From: Pedobacter montanisoli
Lineage (GTDB): Bacteria > Bacteroidota > Bacteroidia > Sphingobacteriales > Sphingobacteriaceae
Assembly (NCBI RefSeq): GCF_022809115.1
Contig: NZ_JALGBH010000001.1
Location: forward strand, 930,001 to 994,000
DNA: 64,000 nucleotides
Reading direction: 5' to 3'
Shown here: positions 17,945 to 28,323 of the stretch, one piece after another
Layout: each line of letters starts with the position of its first letter
Numbering within the stretch: position 1 is the first letter of the stretch
Program-made: the position numbers and the translations under genes
Notes under the pieces: generated by a model
Told to the model about the DNA's origin: nothing
The model's input: the letters and a program-made list of their open reading frames with translations, nothing else
The model's database searches: none

Positions 17945-19093
17945 TTAAACCTTGATAATAATATTTCTTTTATACATAATCCAAAGGATTACGTACCAGA
18001 ATAATATAAAAACAATAGCATAAGCAAGTGAAGCATTGAGAGGTGAAAAATAAGGAACAAAGAATGTCTTATAGAAGTATGCCAATGCACCAATCTGTTT
18101 GCCGTCGGGTTGATCAAATTTTACCATATTTAATACCCGAGGCATTAATCCCGAAAGGAAAAATACTGTGATGGCATTTACACCGTAAACAACAAAAGGC
18201 GTGGTAAATTTTTTGTATTGATTAATATCAATCAACCAGTAACTGGCCGATAAAAACATGGTTGCCAATCCTCCGGTATATAATACATATGAACTGGTCC
18301 ATAGCGATTTATTGATCGGGAATTGTAAATCCCAGATCAGCCCTGCTATGGTAGTTAAAAAACCTACAGTAAATAACCATGAAATTTTAGTTGAAGGTTC
18401 TACATCTTTACGTTTTAAATAAACACCTACCAATACACCAAATAAAGCAGTGGCTATGGCCGGAAGAGTACTCAATAAGCCTTCAGGGTCCCATGTTTTA
18501 GCCGCTTTCCACAAATGCGCTTCAGTTAATACTGTACGATCTACCCAGGCAGCTAAATTGGTTTCTTTCTCCAAATTGGCGGGCCCTACTCCCGGTACAG
18601 GAACAAAAGTCATTAAGGCCCAATAAACTACCAATAAAGTAATCATTGTGCGCAAAATGTTCTTTTCAGACATTTTTATAAAGATTACCGTAGCAAAAAT
18701 AAATACGACTGATATGCGCTGCAGAACACCTGGAATACGTACAGTTTTTAAAGACTCTAAAAATGAAAAGTCTGCAAAATTACGCGGGAACATGGCGAGT
18801 ATAAAACCCAATAGATATAAAGTGATAGACCTTTTTAATGCTTTTAATATAATTTGTTTATGAGTAGTTTTATCTGACTTTTTTGAACCCATAGCATAAG
18901 CTATAGATACACCCACAATAAAAAGGAAGAAAGGGAAAACCAGATCTGTTGGTGTGCAGCCATTCCAGGTGGCGTGTTCTAAAGGAGGGTAAATATGAGC
19001 CCAGCTTCCTGGGTTATTTACCAATATCATAGCGGCAACAGTAAGACCTCTAAAAAAATCCAGAGATAATAACCTCTGAGGTTTGGATGTCAT
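17945..19093 (-). CDS. nagX: NagX-like membrane acyltransferase family protein (COG4299)
   Basis: A 382-aa protein with about ten or eleven transmembrane segments. The N-terminal RLLSLDFFRGLTVAAMILVNNPGSW and TDLVFPFFLFIVGVSIAYAM are the signatures of the family that includes human heparan-alpha-glucosaminide N-acetyltransferase and bacterial NagX. These proteins move acetyl groups across the membrane onto glucosamine, or transport N-acetylglucosamine; the bacterial role is not well established. Its position next to a glucosamine-6-phosphate deaminase gene, same strand and 65 bases downstream of it, supports an amino-sugar role. Confidence 0.82.
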   Translation of the reverse strand: MTSKPQRLLSLDFFRGLTVAAMILVNNPGSWAHIYPPLEHATWNGCTPTDLVFPFFLFIVGVSIAYAMGSKKSDKTTHKQIILKALKRSITLYLLGFILAMFPRNFADFSFLESLKTVRIPGVLQRISVVFIFATVIFIKMSEKNILRTMITLLVVYWALMTFVPVPGVGPANLEKETNLAAWVDRTVLTEAHLWKAAKTWDPEGLLSTLPAIATALFGVLVGVYLKRKDVEPSTKISWLFTVGFLTTIAGLIWDLQFPINKSLWTSSYVLYTGGLATMFLSASYWLIDINQYKKFTTPFVVYGVNAITVFFLSGLMPRVLNMVKFDQPDGKQIGALAYFYKTFFVPYFSPLNASLAYAIVFILFWYVILWIMYKRNIIIKV

Positions 19094-19158
19094 AAAAAAA
19101 TCTCCTATAAATAGTTCAAAAACTAAATATAGGAGATAATTTTTTAAAGTAAGTAATT

Positions 19159-21078
19159 TTAATAACGGTAACGAACAAATGCTTCCATAGCCTCATAATC
19201 GGCAAGGCCCAGATCGTCATATATTTTTGCTGTTTCGCGGTTTCTGTCTTCAGCACGTTTCCAAAACTCTCTAGAGTCATCTCCAGGAAATACCGCCCTG
19301 TCTTTTTGTGACTGATGTTTGAAAATGGCCATTTTTTTACGTTCAACTTCTTGTGGACTAAGTGGCACAGCCATTTCAATCTCATAAGGCTCAAACTCTA
19401 ACCATGCGCCTCTGTACATCCATAGCCAGCAGTCATTTACCCAGCTTTCTGTTTTTTGTAAACGTCTTAATGCTTCTACAATAATATTAAAGCAGATAAT
19501 GTGTGTGCCATGTGGATCTTCAAAATCTCCTGCAGCAAAAACCTGTTGAGGCTTTACTTTTTGTAAAAGCTCCATGGTTAGCTCAATGTCTTTATCTGTT
19601 ACAGCGTTTTTAACCACCTTACCACTTTCATAGAACGGCAATGCCATAAAGTGTATATGGTCATCAGGTAAACCGCAATAACGGGCTCCTGCAATGGCTT
19701 CTCCCTTTCTGATCAGTCCTTTTACTGCTTTTAATTCATCGGTATCAACCTGATTAGGTTTCTTATTAGCGATAAAATTTCTCATTTCGTTATAGGTTCT
19801 TCTCATTTCTGTTTGATCAAAACCCATTTTTTCTGAGAAATCTATGTTAAACTCAACAAATCTAAGCGCATCATCATCCCATACAGCTGTATTACCCGAA
19901 GTTTGGTAAGCTACATGCACATCATGATGCTGATCTACCAAACGAATAAACGTACCACCCATAGAAATCACATCATCATCTGGATGTGGAGAAAAAATGA
20001 TAGATCGTTTTTTTGCAGGCATAGCTCTTTCAGGACGTTGACTGTCGTCTGCGTTAGGTTTACCTCCTGGCCATCCGGTAATGGTGTGCTGTAAATGATT
20101 AAAGATCTGTATATTGATATTGTAAACTGGCCCTTGTTCTGTAGCGAGCTGAGCCATGCCATTATTATTGAAATCGTCTTCCGTTAACTTTAAGATGGGT
20201 TTTCTTAATTTTCTGGCTAGCCAGATCACAGCTTTACGTTTGAGCTCTTCTGTCCAGGTACAGTCTTTTACCAGCCAGGGTGTATCAAATCGGGTTAGCA
20301 AACATGCTGCATCCTCATCAAGAATAAATTCAACGCTATCTGAAAGCTGTAAATAAGTTGCCGGAACATCACTTGAAATTTCTCCTTCTACAGCTTTTTT
20401 AATAATAGGTGCTTTTTTCTTGTTCCAGGCCATTAATACAATTTCTCTGGCTTTGAAAATGGTGCCGATGCCCATTGTAATGGCTTTGGTTGGTACGTTA
20501 GATTTACCACCAAAATCTCTGGCGGCGTCTCTTCTTGTTAAATCATCTAAAGTAACCAGACGAGTTCCAGAATTAGGCGCAGAGCCAGGCTCATTGAAAC
20601 CTATGTGTCCTGTTCTACCTATACCTAATATTTGAATATCTAACCCACCGAAGTTTTCTATTTTGTTCTCGTAAGCTAAACAATATGCCTGGATATCATC
20701 AAGAGCTAAAGTGCCATCTGGTACATGAATATTGTTTTTATCAATGTCAATATGATTAAACAAATGATCATTCATAAAAGTGACATAGCTTTGTGCAGCA
20801 TTAGGTTGCATTGGATAATATTCATCCAAATTAAAAGTAACCACATTTTTAAAGCTTAGTCCTTCCTCTTTGTGCAACCTTACCAGTTCGGCATAAACTG
20901 CAATTGGAGTTGCACCGGTAGCTAAGCCTAAAACTGCATTCTCGTTCTTTTTCTGCTTTTCTTTAATCAGATTAGCAATGCGGTGAGCAACATGTAAAGA
21001 AGCTTCTTTAGGATTTTTAAATATCGTTACGGGAAGTTTTTCGAACCTCGTTTCTTCTAAGAGATTTAATCGTGCCAT
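19159..21078 (-). CDS. nagB: NagB-like glucosamine-6-phosphate deaminase fused to a PIG-L deacetylase domain
   Basis: A 639-aa cytoplasmic fusion. Residues about 1-265 are the NagB domain with GLATGATP (51-58), FNLDEY (82-87, D85 equals E. coli D72) and GIGRTGHIGFNEP (152-164). H158 and E163 match E. coli H143 and E148, but the position of D141 is T156. Residues about 355-600 are a PIG-L/LmbE deacetylase with the zinc motif PHPDDD (364-369) and a later HGTH. Long NagB-like proteins of this layout are known in Bacteroidota. The fusion could in principle deacetylate and then deaminate an amino sugar; no nagA is visible nearby. With NagX it forms a two-gene minus-strand unit. Confidence 0.88.
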   Translation of the reverse strand: MARLNLLEETRFEKLPVTIFKNPKEASLHVAHRIANLIKEKQKKNENAVLGLATGATPIAVYAELVRLHKEEGLSFKNVVTFNLDEYYPMQPNAAQSYVTFMNDHLFNHIDIDKNNIHVPDGTLALDDIQAYCLAYENKIENFGGLDIQILGIGRTGHIGFNEPGSAPNSGTRLVTLDDLTRRDAARDFGGKSNVPTKAITMGIGTIFKAREIVLMAWNKKKAPIIKKAVEGEISSDVPATYLQLSDSVEFILDEDAACLLTRFDTPWLVKDCTWTEELKRKAVIWLARKLRKPILKLTEDDFNNNGMAQLATEQGPVYNINIQIFNHLQHTITGWPGGKPNADDSQRPERAMPAKKRSIIFSPHPDDDVISMGGTFIRLVDQHHDVHVAYQTSGNTAVWDDDALRFVEFNIDFSEKMGFDQTEMRRTYNEMRNFIANKKPNQVDTDELKAVKGLIRKGEAIAGARYCGLPDDHIHFMALPFYESGKVVKNAVTDKDIELTMELLQKVKPQQVFAAGDFEDPHGTHIICFNIIVEALRRLQKTESWVNDCWLWMYRGAWLEFEPYEIEMAVPLSPQEVERKKMAIFKHQSQKDRAVFPGDDSREFWKRAEDRNRETAKIYDDLGLADYEAMEAFVRYRY

Positions 21079-21272
21079 TAATCTTATTTTAAATTAAACG
21101 GAGCAGTAAATATATATAATGTTGTGCCGAAAAAAAAACGTATAATTAACCCAGTAATAGAGTTTTTAAGTGAAAAGGGCCTTTAATGGTGTTTAAAACG
21201 ATAGATTGCTTTTTTAATTTTTTTAAAAAGTTTTTAGTATTCATATTTCAAGACATTTTTCAATAGAAATAT

Positions 21273-22472
21273 ATGTTAAATCAGGTTGCATTGCTTTATC
21301 ATAAGGCACAAAAAGAAGAGAAATTGATTATCGGCTTAATGTCTGGTACTTCAATGGATGGTTTAGATATAGCACTATGCTCGTTTAAGGGTTCAGGCAC
21401 TTCTACCCAAATCAGATTACTTGAGTTTAAAACAGCAGACTATACAGATTTGTTCAGGCAAAGGGTAAAATCTATTTTTTCTAAACAAACGGTAGATCTG
21501 CAAATGGTATGCATAATGAATGAGGAAATAGCCATTACACATGCAGAATTAATTAACAACGCTATTAGAGAATGGGGTTATAAAAATGAAGATATTGATT
21601 TTATTGCCAGCCATGGACAAACCATTTTTCATGCCCCTAAATTGTTACACCAGATTTCTGATCTGCCTAACGCTACTTTACAAATAGGAGATGGTGATCA
21701 TATTGCTGTTAAAACGGGTATTATTACTATCGCTGATTTCAGACAAAAGCATATTGCTGCAGGGGGTGAAGGAGCTCCGTTGGCCGTATATGGTGATTAC
21801 TTGATTTTCTCAAAAAAAGGAGAAGACCGGATTATGTTAAATATTGGCGGAATTGCCAACTATACTTTTTTGCCAGGAGATCTGAATGCTTCTAAAGTCT
21901 TTTCAACAGATGTGGGGCCAGGAAATACCTTGATGGATCAATATATTCAAAACCATTTTGAAGGTTTGTATTATGATAAAGATGCAGCAATAGCAAAACA
22001 AGGAAAACTAAGCCAGGCACTTCTGGAAGAACTTATGCAGAATTCTTTTTTTGAGGGGGCTTTTCCTAAAACAACAGGCCCAGAGCTATTCAGTTTAGAA
22101 TATCTAAACAAAGCTCAGATTCAGAGTAATACAGAAGATCTCAGCAAAGAAGATGTAATGGCTACACTGGTGCATTTTTCTGCAGCCACTATTGCTGAGG
22201 CTATTTTGCGTGAAGCCAATCAATGGGCTTCATTTAATATCTATATGAGTGGGGGAGGGATGCATAATCCTTACCTTGTCGAACAGCTTAAGCGATTAAT
22301 TCCTAATGGGGTTTTTAAAACTACAAAAGACCTCGAAATAAATCCAGATGCCAAAGAAGCCGTATTATTTGCTTTGTTGGCAAATGAAACAGTTTCTGGC
22401 AATTCTGCTGTTAATCTTGGTAAAGAAGGCGTGCCTCCGGTTTTTATGGGTAAAATATGCTTGCCTAAATAG
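21273..22472 (+). CDS. anmK: anhydro-N-acetylmuramic acid kinase
   Basis: It opens the 1,6-anhydro ring of anhydroMurNAc and phosphorylates it to MurNAc-6-P, a step of peptidoglycan recycling in the cytoplasm. The 399-aa protein is full length: GLMSGTSMDGLDIALC near residue 22 is the family's phosphate-binding start, DFRQKHIAAGGEGAPL holds the catalytic-region Asp, and DVGPGNTLMDQ and MSGGGMHNPYL are also characteristic. It is divergent from nagB-PIG-L and converges with the DeoR gene with only 3 bases between stops. The MurNAc-6-P etherase (MurQ) needed next is not in the window. Confidence 0.95.
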   Translation: MLNQVALLYHKAQKEEKLIIGLMSGTSMDGLDIALCSFKGSGTSTQIRLLEFKTADYTDLFRQRVKSIFSKQTVDLQMVCIMNEEIAITHAELINNAIREWGYKNEDIDFIASHGQTIFHAPKLLHQISDLPNATLQIGDGDHIAVKTGIITIADFRQKHIAAGGEGAPLAVYGDYLIFSKKGEDRIMLNIGGIANYTFLPGDLNASKVFSTDVGPGNTLMDQYIQNHFEGLYYDKDAAIAKQGKLSQALLEELMQNSFFEGAFPKTTGPELFSLEYLNKAQIQSNTEDLSKEDVMATLVHFSAATIAEAILREANQWASFNIYMSGGGMHNPYLVEQLKRLIPNGVFKTTKDLEINPDAKEAVLFALLANETVSGNSAVNLGKEGVPPVFMGKICLPK

Positions 22473-22475
22473 GTA

Positions 22476-23222
22476 TTATATGATTTCTAAGTCCTTAGAT
22501 CTGTAAGGATTTAACCTTGGATCATTTGCATCAAGTTCAGTAATAAGGTATTGGATACTTTCTAAAGAAGAAACTCTTAATCTGAAAGAAGTATCTAATT
22601 TTTCAGAGATACATAAAACAGCAGCTTTTCTTGACGAATTTAGCATGGTTTTTTTTAGCTGGTTAATTTCCCAGTCGGTATCGGTCAAACCATTTACGGG
22701 GTGTAGTGCGCTGGTACCTAATAAACAAAGATCTGCTTTAATATCATTTAACTGATTAATTACGTGCCCTCCATAAGTTACTTGCGAATTTTTAGAGAAC
22801 AAGCCGCCAATTAATATGACTTCAATTCTGCTAAATTTAGCTAATTCAACTGCTACGAGCGGGCTAATGGTAAAGAAAGTGGCTTCTAAATGCTGAGGTA
22901 ATTGTTTAACCATCTCTATAATGGTTGTGCCACCTCCGGTTAAAACAACAGAGCCATCTTTAATTAAAGGTAATGCTTTTTTTGCAATGGCAATTTTTGT
23001 ATCCTTAGCATATACTGTGCTATCATCAAAAGATGATTGGTAGGATTTTGACAGCGCTCCGCCATGAACCTTATATAAAAGATTCTCGCTGGCCATTTCC
23101 TGTAAATCTCTTCTTACAGTATCTTCTGAAACGTTTAATAAGTGAACTAAATCTGAAGTAAGAACCCTATTATGAAGATTGATTAATCTCATTATAGCAT
23201 CTTGTCTTTCTTTTTTTAACAT
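22476..23222 (-). CDS. DeoR/GlpR family transcriptional regulator
   Basis: A 248-aa regulator with an N-terminal helix-turn-helix (about 6-57: RQDAIMRLINLHNRVLTSDLVHLLNVSEDTVRRDL) and a C-terminal DeoR sensor domain like a sugar-phosphate isomerase (about 75-235, with LTGGGTTIIEMVKQLP and LIGGLFS). Such regulators respond to phosphosugars. It is transcribed divergently from the first susC, with a 223-base shared intergenic region, so it is the likely regulator of that unit and perhaps of the amino-sugar genes. Its operator is not evident by eye. Confidence 0.88.
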   Translation of the reverse strand: MLKKERQDAIMRLINLHNRVLTSDLVHLLNVSEDTVRRDLQEMASENLLYKVHGGALSKSYQSSFDDSTVYAKDTKIAIAKKALPLIKDGSVVLTGGGTTIIEMVKQLPQHLEATFFTISPLVAVELAKFSRIEVILIGGLFSKNSQVTYGGHVINQLNDIKADLCLLGTSALHPVNGLTDTDWEINQLKKTMLNSSRKAAVLCISEKLDTSFRLRVSSLESIQYLITELDANDPRLNPYRSKDLEII

Positions 23223-23363
23223 AAACAGGTTGGTTAGTGATAGCGCTAATATAAAAAAAATGCTGGTATGTGCAGGTTTTCGGAGTAAAATATAGGAAGC
23301 TATGTTATAAATATAGAAAAAACATTTTTTTTTGTCGAAATATAATTTCTAAATTTACTTAGA

Positions 23364-23397
23364 ATAAGGGTTTTTGCGGGTTTGTTCTGGCCCTTAC
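23364..23397 (+). promoter_or_regulatory. 5' leader hairpin of the first susC gene
   Basis: TAAGGG (23365-23370) pairs with CCCTTA (23391-23396) across a 20-base loop that starts TTTTTGCG. The same box ATAAGGGTTTTTGCG followed by a matching 3' arm occurs before the second susC. A TTTAC-type -7 box just upstream suggests that the transcript begins at or very near the hairpin. Confidence 0.5.
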
Positions 23398-23445
23398 TCA
23401 AAATAAACATTAGCTAAATAATTAAAATCAATTAAATTCATTTGT

Positions 23446-26400
23446 ATGAACAAAAAACTACTCATGATCCTTTTGGGTGTTTTGGTATTTGTTGGGCAGG
23501 TTGTTGCTCAACAAGTTGCAATTACTGGAAAGGTTACCGGAGCAGAGGATGGTTTGCCTATTCCTGGGGCTTCTATAAAAATCAAAGGGAAAAGTACCGC
23601 TGTGCAGACAGAATCTGACGGTCGATACTCTATTAAGGCAAACAAGGGAGATGTACTGCAATTCTCATTTCTTGGTATGCAAACAAAAGAAGAAACAGTA
23701 GGAACTGCTTCTGTAATAAATGTTGCATTAAAAGACGATAACACTAACTTGAATGAAGTAGTGGTTGTAGGTTATGGCACACAGAAGAAAGCAAATTTAA
23801 CGGGTGCCGTTAGCACTGTAAATGTAGCTCAAACTTTTGAAAGCAAGCCTTTAAGTGACCCTACAAAAGCATTACAAGGTACAGTACCAGGGTTAACAAT
23901 TACCTATGGTAATGGTGGACTTACCAGCGCACCAAAAATCAATATTCGCGGCATTGGGTCTATAAATGGTTCTAGCTCGCCTCTGATTTTAGTGGACAAT
24001 GTTGAAACTTCTGATTTGTCCATTATTAATCCTAATGATATTGAAAGTGTTTCTGTACTTAAAGATGCTGCCTCTACATCAATATACGGTGCAAGAGCTG
24101 CTTTTGGTGTTGTATTAATCAAAACCAAAACAGGTAAAAGAAATGAGCAAACCTCGGTAAGCTACTCTAATAATTTTTCTTGGAATAAAGCAACAGTTTT
24201 ACCTGATTTCTCTGATCCTGTTCCAGAATTAACTGGATTAATCGAAGCATCTAAAAGAGCAGGGACAACCACTCCTGAACTTTTTGGTATGGAAATGGAA
24301 ACTTTGAAAGCCGGTATTGCTAATTGGCAGCAAAAATATCAAGCCACTAACACCGGAAAAGAAATGATTTTGGGACAAGATTTCGATTATGTCGGTGGAA
24401 GAGTATACTTCTTTAAAGTTTGGGACCCTAAAAAAGAAATGCTGAATAATTACACTAATCAAAATAACCACAATTTAACAATTAGGGGTGGAAGCGAAAA
24501 AGTTGGTTATTATTTATCTAGTGGATATAGCAATGAAGGTGGAATTTTCAAACTAAACCCAGATGAGGTAAATAAATACAACATCACTGCTTCTGTTAAC
24601 GCAACCGTTACAAATTGGTTAGATGTAGATGCAAAAATGTTGTTCCGTAATTTCAGGTATGACTACCCTATGTCTTATTATTCTACTGGTGATTGGTATT
24701 ATTTTTGGCGTTGGGGATCATATTTTCCTTATGGTACCTATAATGGAAATTATTTCAGGCATTTACCGGCTTACCAAGCAGGGGCACAAAACAGTAATCT
24801 TTCTTCTAACTATAATCGCATAGATTTAGGAGCGACAATTAAGCTTACTAAAGATTTAAATATCAGAGCAGATTATACCATTGGAAGAGACAATGCCTTA
24901 AGACATGTGGTTGGGGGTAAAATTATGGCATATGATTTTTGGACTGCTGGAACTCCTCCTTTATTAACTGATGTTTCTACAGCAACTCAGGATATGGTAA
25001 GATACGCCAGTTCAAGAGCATTAGTAAATACTTTAAATGCGTTTGCTACTTATACCAAAACTTTTAAAAACGACCATAACTTGAAATTAATGGGCGGTGC
25101 TAATGTTGATAGTTATGATTCTTTTGGTTTAACCGCTGAGAAAAGAAAGTTATTAGATCCTGCTATGGGTGAAATCAACTTAGCTACAGGTGATCAATTT
25201 GCTTCTGGTACAAGAGCACGCTATGCATATACTGGATTTTTCTCAAGGATTAACTATGATTATAAAGGTATCTATTTATTAGAGTTAAACGGCCGTTATG
25301 ATGGTGCATCATCTTTCTCTAAAAAGGACCGATGGGGCTTTTTCCCTTCAGGATCTTTAGGTTATAGATTATCTGAAGAGAAATTCATGCAGTTTTCTAA
25401 AAAATATATAGATGACTTAAAACTTAGAGCATCATACGGACAATTAGGTAACCAAGATGTTGGTGGCCAATATTATCTAGAAACTATGGCTAATGATAAG
25501 GCTAGCTGGATCTCAGGTAATGTATTAGCCCCTACAATCAATCCTCCCATTGCTGTGGCTAACTCATTAACATGGGAACGTGTAAAAATGCTAGATTTAG
25601 GAGTTGACGTTAGATTTTTAAAAGACCATATTGGAGTTACTTTTGACTGGTATGAGAGAAATACTACGGGAATGCTTACATCAACTAGTGTACCTGCTAC
25701 ATTTGGGACAGGTGGCCCTAGAGTAAATGGTGGTAACTTAAGAACACGTGGTTTTGAAATAAGTATTGATGGTAGATATAACGTTACTAAAGATTTAAAA
25801 CTTAATGCAACACTTTCTCTTAATGATAGCAGAAGTATTATTACAGAATGGGATAACCCATCAATGCTATTATCACAGAACTATAAAGGTAAAGAATTAG
25901 GAGAAATTTGGGGTTTTGAAACAGAAGGATATTTCACATCTGCAGAAGATGTAGCAGCGTCTCCGAGTCAAGTCGCTTTGCAAAATGGCAACTTCGTATA
26001 TGGTCCTGGTGATATTAAGTACAAAAATCAAAATGGCGATAATAAAATAGATGGGGGTAAGATGACTCTTTCTGATCATGGCGATTTAGTAAAATTAGGC
26101 AACACAAATCCTCGCTATCAATACAGTGCCCGCTTAGGAGGAACTTATAAAGGATTTGATTTTGATGTTTATCTACAGGGGGTAGGAAAAAGAGATTTCT
26201 GGGGATTAGGTAACGTAGCTATTCCTTTATATCAGGGTGCAGATATTCTATATGCACACCAATTAGACTATTGGACTCCTGAAAATCCTAACGCTTTTTA
26301 TCCACGACCATATGTTGGCAATAACGCAACCAAAATTGCAGGTCTTCCAACAAGTGGAAACAACTATTATGTGCAGTCTAAGTACATGATAGATATGGCA

Positions 26401-26628
26401 TATCTTCGATTAAAGAATGTAACTGTTGGATACACGTTTAAAAATGATTTCTTAAATAAATATAAGATCAAATCATTTAGATTATATGTAAGTGGACAGA
26501 ATTTAGCTGAATTTAAAAACTCAAAATTACCTTTAGACCCAGAGATTACAGACGGTGATAATGGCTTTTTGGGCAGAACATTCCCTTTTGCTAGAATGTA
26601 CTCTTTTGGTTTAAATCTGAATTTTTAA
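23446..26628 (+). CDS. SusC/RagA family TonB-linked outer-membrane protein
   Basis: A 1060-aa importer. The signal peptide ends near VVAQQ; a carboxypeptidase-D-like regulatory domain follows (about 24-105, VAITGKVTGAEDGLPIPGASIKIKG), then the SusC signature EVVVVGYGTQKKANLTGAVS, the plug and the barrel with a terminal Phe (GLNLNF). SusC proteins form a lidded pore with the SusD partner encoded 12 bases downstream and draw energy through TonB. The cargo is not shown by the sequence; the neighbouring amino-sugar genes and DeoR regulator suggest an aminosugar-containing glycan or peptidoglycan fragment. Confidence 0.95.
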   Translation: MNKKLLMILLGVLVFVGQVVAQQVAITGKVTGAEDGLPIPGASIKIKGKSTAVQTESDGRYSIKANKGDVLQFSFLGMQTKEETVGTASVINVALKDDNTNLNEVVVVGYGTQKKANLTGAVSTVNVAQTFESKPLSDPTKALQGTVPGLTITYGNGGLTSAPKINIRGIGSINGSSSPLILVDNVETSDLSIINPNDIESVSVLKDAASTSIYGARAAFGVVLIKTKTGKRNEQTSVSYSNNFSWNKATVLPDFSDPVPELTGLIEASKRAGTTTPELFGMEMETLKAGIANWQQKYQATNTGKEMILGQDFDYVGGRVYFFKVWDPKKEMLNNYTNQNNHNLTIRGGSEKVGYYLSSGYSNEGGIFKLNPDEVNKYNITASVNATVTNWLDVDAKMLFRNFRYDYPMSYYSTGDWYYFWRWGSYFPYGTYNGNYFRHLPAYQAGAQNSNLSSNYNRIDLGATIKLTKDLNIRADYTIGRDNALRHVVGGKIMAYDFWTAGTPPLLTDVSTATQDMVRYASSRALVNTLNAFATYTKTFKNDHNLKLMGGANVDSYDSFGLTAEKRKLLDPAMGEINLATGDQFASGTRARYAYTGFFSRINYDYKGIYLLELNGRYDGASSFSKKDRWGFFPSGSLGYRLSEEKFMQFSKKYIDDLKLRASYGQLGNQDVGGQYYLETMANDKASWISGNVLAPTINPPIAVANSLTWERVKMLDLGVDVRFLKDHIGVTFDWYERNTTGMLTSTSVPATFGTGGPRVNGGNLRTRGFEISIDGRYNVTKDLKLNATLSLNDSRSIITEWDNPSMLLSQNYKGKELGEIWGFETEGYFTSAEDVAASPSQVALQNGNFVYGPGDIKYKNQNGDNKIDGGKMTLSDHGDLVKLGNTNPRYQYSARLGGTYKGFDFDVYLQGVGKRDFWGLGNVAIPLYQGADILYAHQLDYWTPENPNAFYPRPYVGNNATKIAGLPTSGNNYYVQSKYMIDMAYLRLKNVTVGYTFKNDFLNKYKIKSFRLYVSGQNLAEFKNSKLPLDPEITDGDNGFLGRTFPFARMYSFGLNLNF

Positions 26629-26640
26629 TTTAATAAAAAT

Positions 26641-28302
26641 ATGAAAATATTTAAAATATCTTTCCTGCTATCTATTTTTCTGTTAGTGGGAGCATGTAAG
26701 AAGTTAGATCTTGGTCCTGCAGACCAGTTCGAAGATTCTAATTTTTGGACAAACGAGAACAACGTAAGAACCTATAGTTGGGAATTCTACAATTTATTTA
26801 CGGGTTTTGGTACAGGTACTACTGCAGATTTTTATTTCTCTGCATTTTCAGATGATCAAGCCACTACCGGCTTTAGTAACTTTGCGGTATCTGCACCTGC
26901 TACAAATAGCAACTGGAGTTGGTATTACATTAGAAAAGCTAATATTCTGATAGATCGCGTAGATAAAATAGCATCTCTATCACAAGAAGCGAAAAACCAT
27001 TGGAAAGGCGTTGGTCGTTTTTTTAGAGCAATGGATTATTTTAACAAAGTAAAACTCTTTGGTGGGGTTCCTTGGATTGATAGCGAACTTGATATAGCTC
27101 AAAACGATTTGATCTATAAAAAGAGAGATACCAGAAAGTTTGTAATGGATAAAGTTATGGAGGATCTAGATTTTGCAATTGCTAATCTAAGGGATAATAA
27201 CTTAAATGAAGTAAATAAATCTGTTGCATTAGCTCTAAAATCTCGTGTTGCATTATTTGAAGGCACATATAGGAAGTATCATACCGAATTAGGATTGCAA
27301 GCAGATGCAGAAGCTTATCTAAAAGCAGCCAAGCAAGCTTCCGAAGCTTTAATGACGGGGAAATATATTCTTACTACACAATATGGGCCAGTATATAATT
27401 CAATGGATTTAAAAGGAAATACAGAAGTAATTCTTTATAAAGAATATGTTGCTGGAACACTTACGCATTCTGTTATAGGCTATACTGCTTCTACCACAAC
27501 AATGCACGGTTTAACAAAATCTGCAGTAGAGTCATACGTTTATACAGATGGCCTGCCTGTAGGACAATCGCCTTTAGCCACTGGCGATGCAACAATTACT
27601 GCCGTTAGAAAAGATCGCGATGACCGCCTTCTGAAAACAATCAGTGATTTTCTTTGCTATCAAGGAAATTTATCTCCACAGGGGTTCAGTTCTAGTACAG
27701 GTTATCGCCCAGCTAAGTTCTTAAACTCGGTTTCAAATCAGTTGGCTCCATATAATGAAACAGATGCTCCAATATTTTGGCTTGCGGAGGTTTTACTTAA
27801 TTACGCTGAAGCTAGTGCTGAGTTAAATGATTTAGGTGTTTATACATTAACTCAAAATGACTTAGATAAATCTGTTAATAAGCTTAGGCAGCGTGCTAAT
27901 GTTAAACCATTAATTTTATCTGGAACAAACGTAATGTCTGGTATTGCGGGCGATGTTATTATTAATGATCCAAAACGTACTGCTGATATCAGCCCTATTA
28001 TATGGGAAATCAGAAGAGAACGCAGAACAGAGCTAATGATGGATGGTTTCAGATATAACGATTTAATGCGATGGAAAAAAGGAGAATATTTAGATACTAC
28101 ATTAAACCCTGATTGTATATTAGGTGCTAATGTTCCAAATAATGGCAAAGTAACTAGAAATGCAGCAGGTTATATCATGCCTTATACAGCAACTACTGTA
28201 AGGAAATTTATTTCTCCTAAACATTACCTTTCTCCAATACCTACAGGACAAATTTCTTTATATCCAAATAATAATTTGGAACAAAACCCTGATTGGAATT
28301 AG
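26641..28302 (+). CDS. SusD/RagB family nutrient-binding outer-membrane lipoprotein
   Basis: A 553-aa lipoprotein with the lipobox LLVGAC (Cys near residue 19) and the SusD start KKLDLGPADQFEDSNFWTNENN. The N-terminal TPR-like region spans about 40-330, and the conserved WEIRRERRTELMMDGFRYNDLMRWKKGE and LSPIPTGQISLYPNNNLEQNPDW at the end are SusD hallmarks. It covers the SusC pore as a lid and binds the glycan. It is followed by a very strong terminator, which closes the first SusCD unit. Confidence 0.95.
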   Translation: MKIFKISFLLSIFLLVGACKKLDLGPADQFEDSNFWTNENNVRTYSWEFYNLFTGFGTGTTADFYFSAFSDDQATTGFSNFAVSAPATNSNWSWYYIRKANILIDRVDKIASLSQEAKNHWKGVGRFFRAMDYFNKVKLFGGVPWIDSELDIAQNDLIYKKRDTRKFVMDKVMEDLDFAIANLRDNNLNEVNKSVALALKSRVALFEGTYRKYHTELGLQADAEAYLKAAKQASEALMTGKYILTTQYGPVYNSMDLKGNTEVILYKEYVAGTLTHSVIGYTASTTTMHGLTKSAVESYVYTDGLPVGQSPLATGDATITAVRKDRDDRLLKTISDFLCYQGNLSPQGFSSSTGYRPAKFLNSVSNQLAPYNETDAPIFWLAEVLLNYAEASAELNDLGVYTLTQNDLDKSVNKLRQRANVKPLILSGTNVMSGIAGDVIINDPKRTADISPIIWEIRRERRTELMMDGFRYNDLMRWKKGEYLDTTLNPDCILGANVPNNGKVTRNAAGYIMPYTATTVRKFISPKHYLSPIPTGQISLYPNNNLEQNPDWN

Positions 28303-28323
28303 CAATTATTTAATATGTTGTTT

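Noticed and set aside
19116..19394. 92-codon minus-strand frame near the end of nagB
   Set aside because: It overlaps the conserved PIG-L domain in another frame and has no recognisable features.
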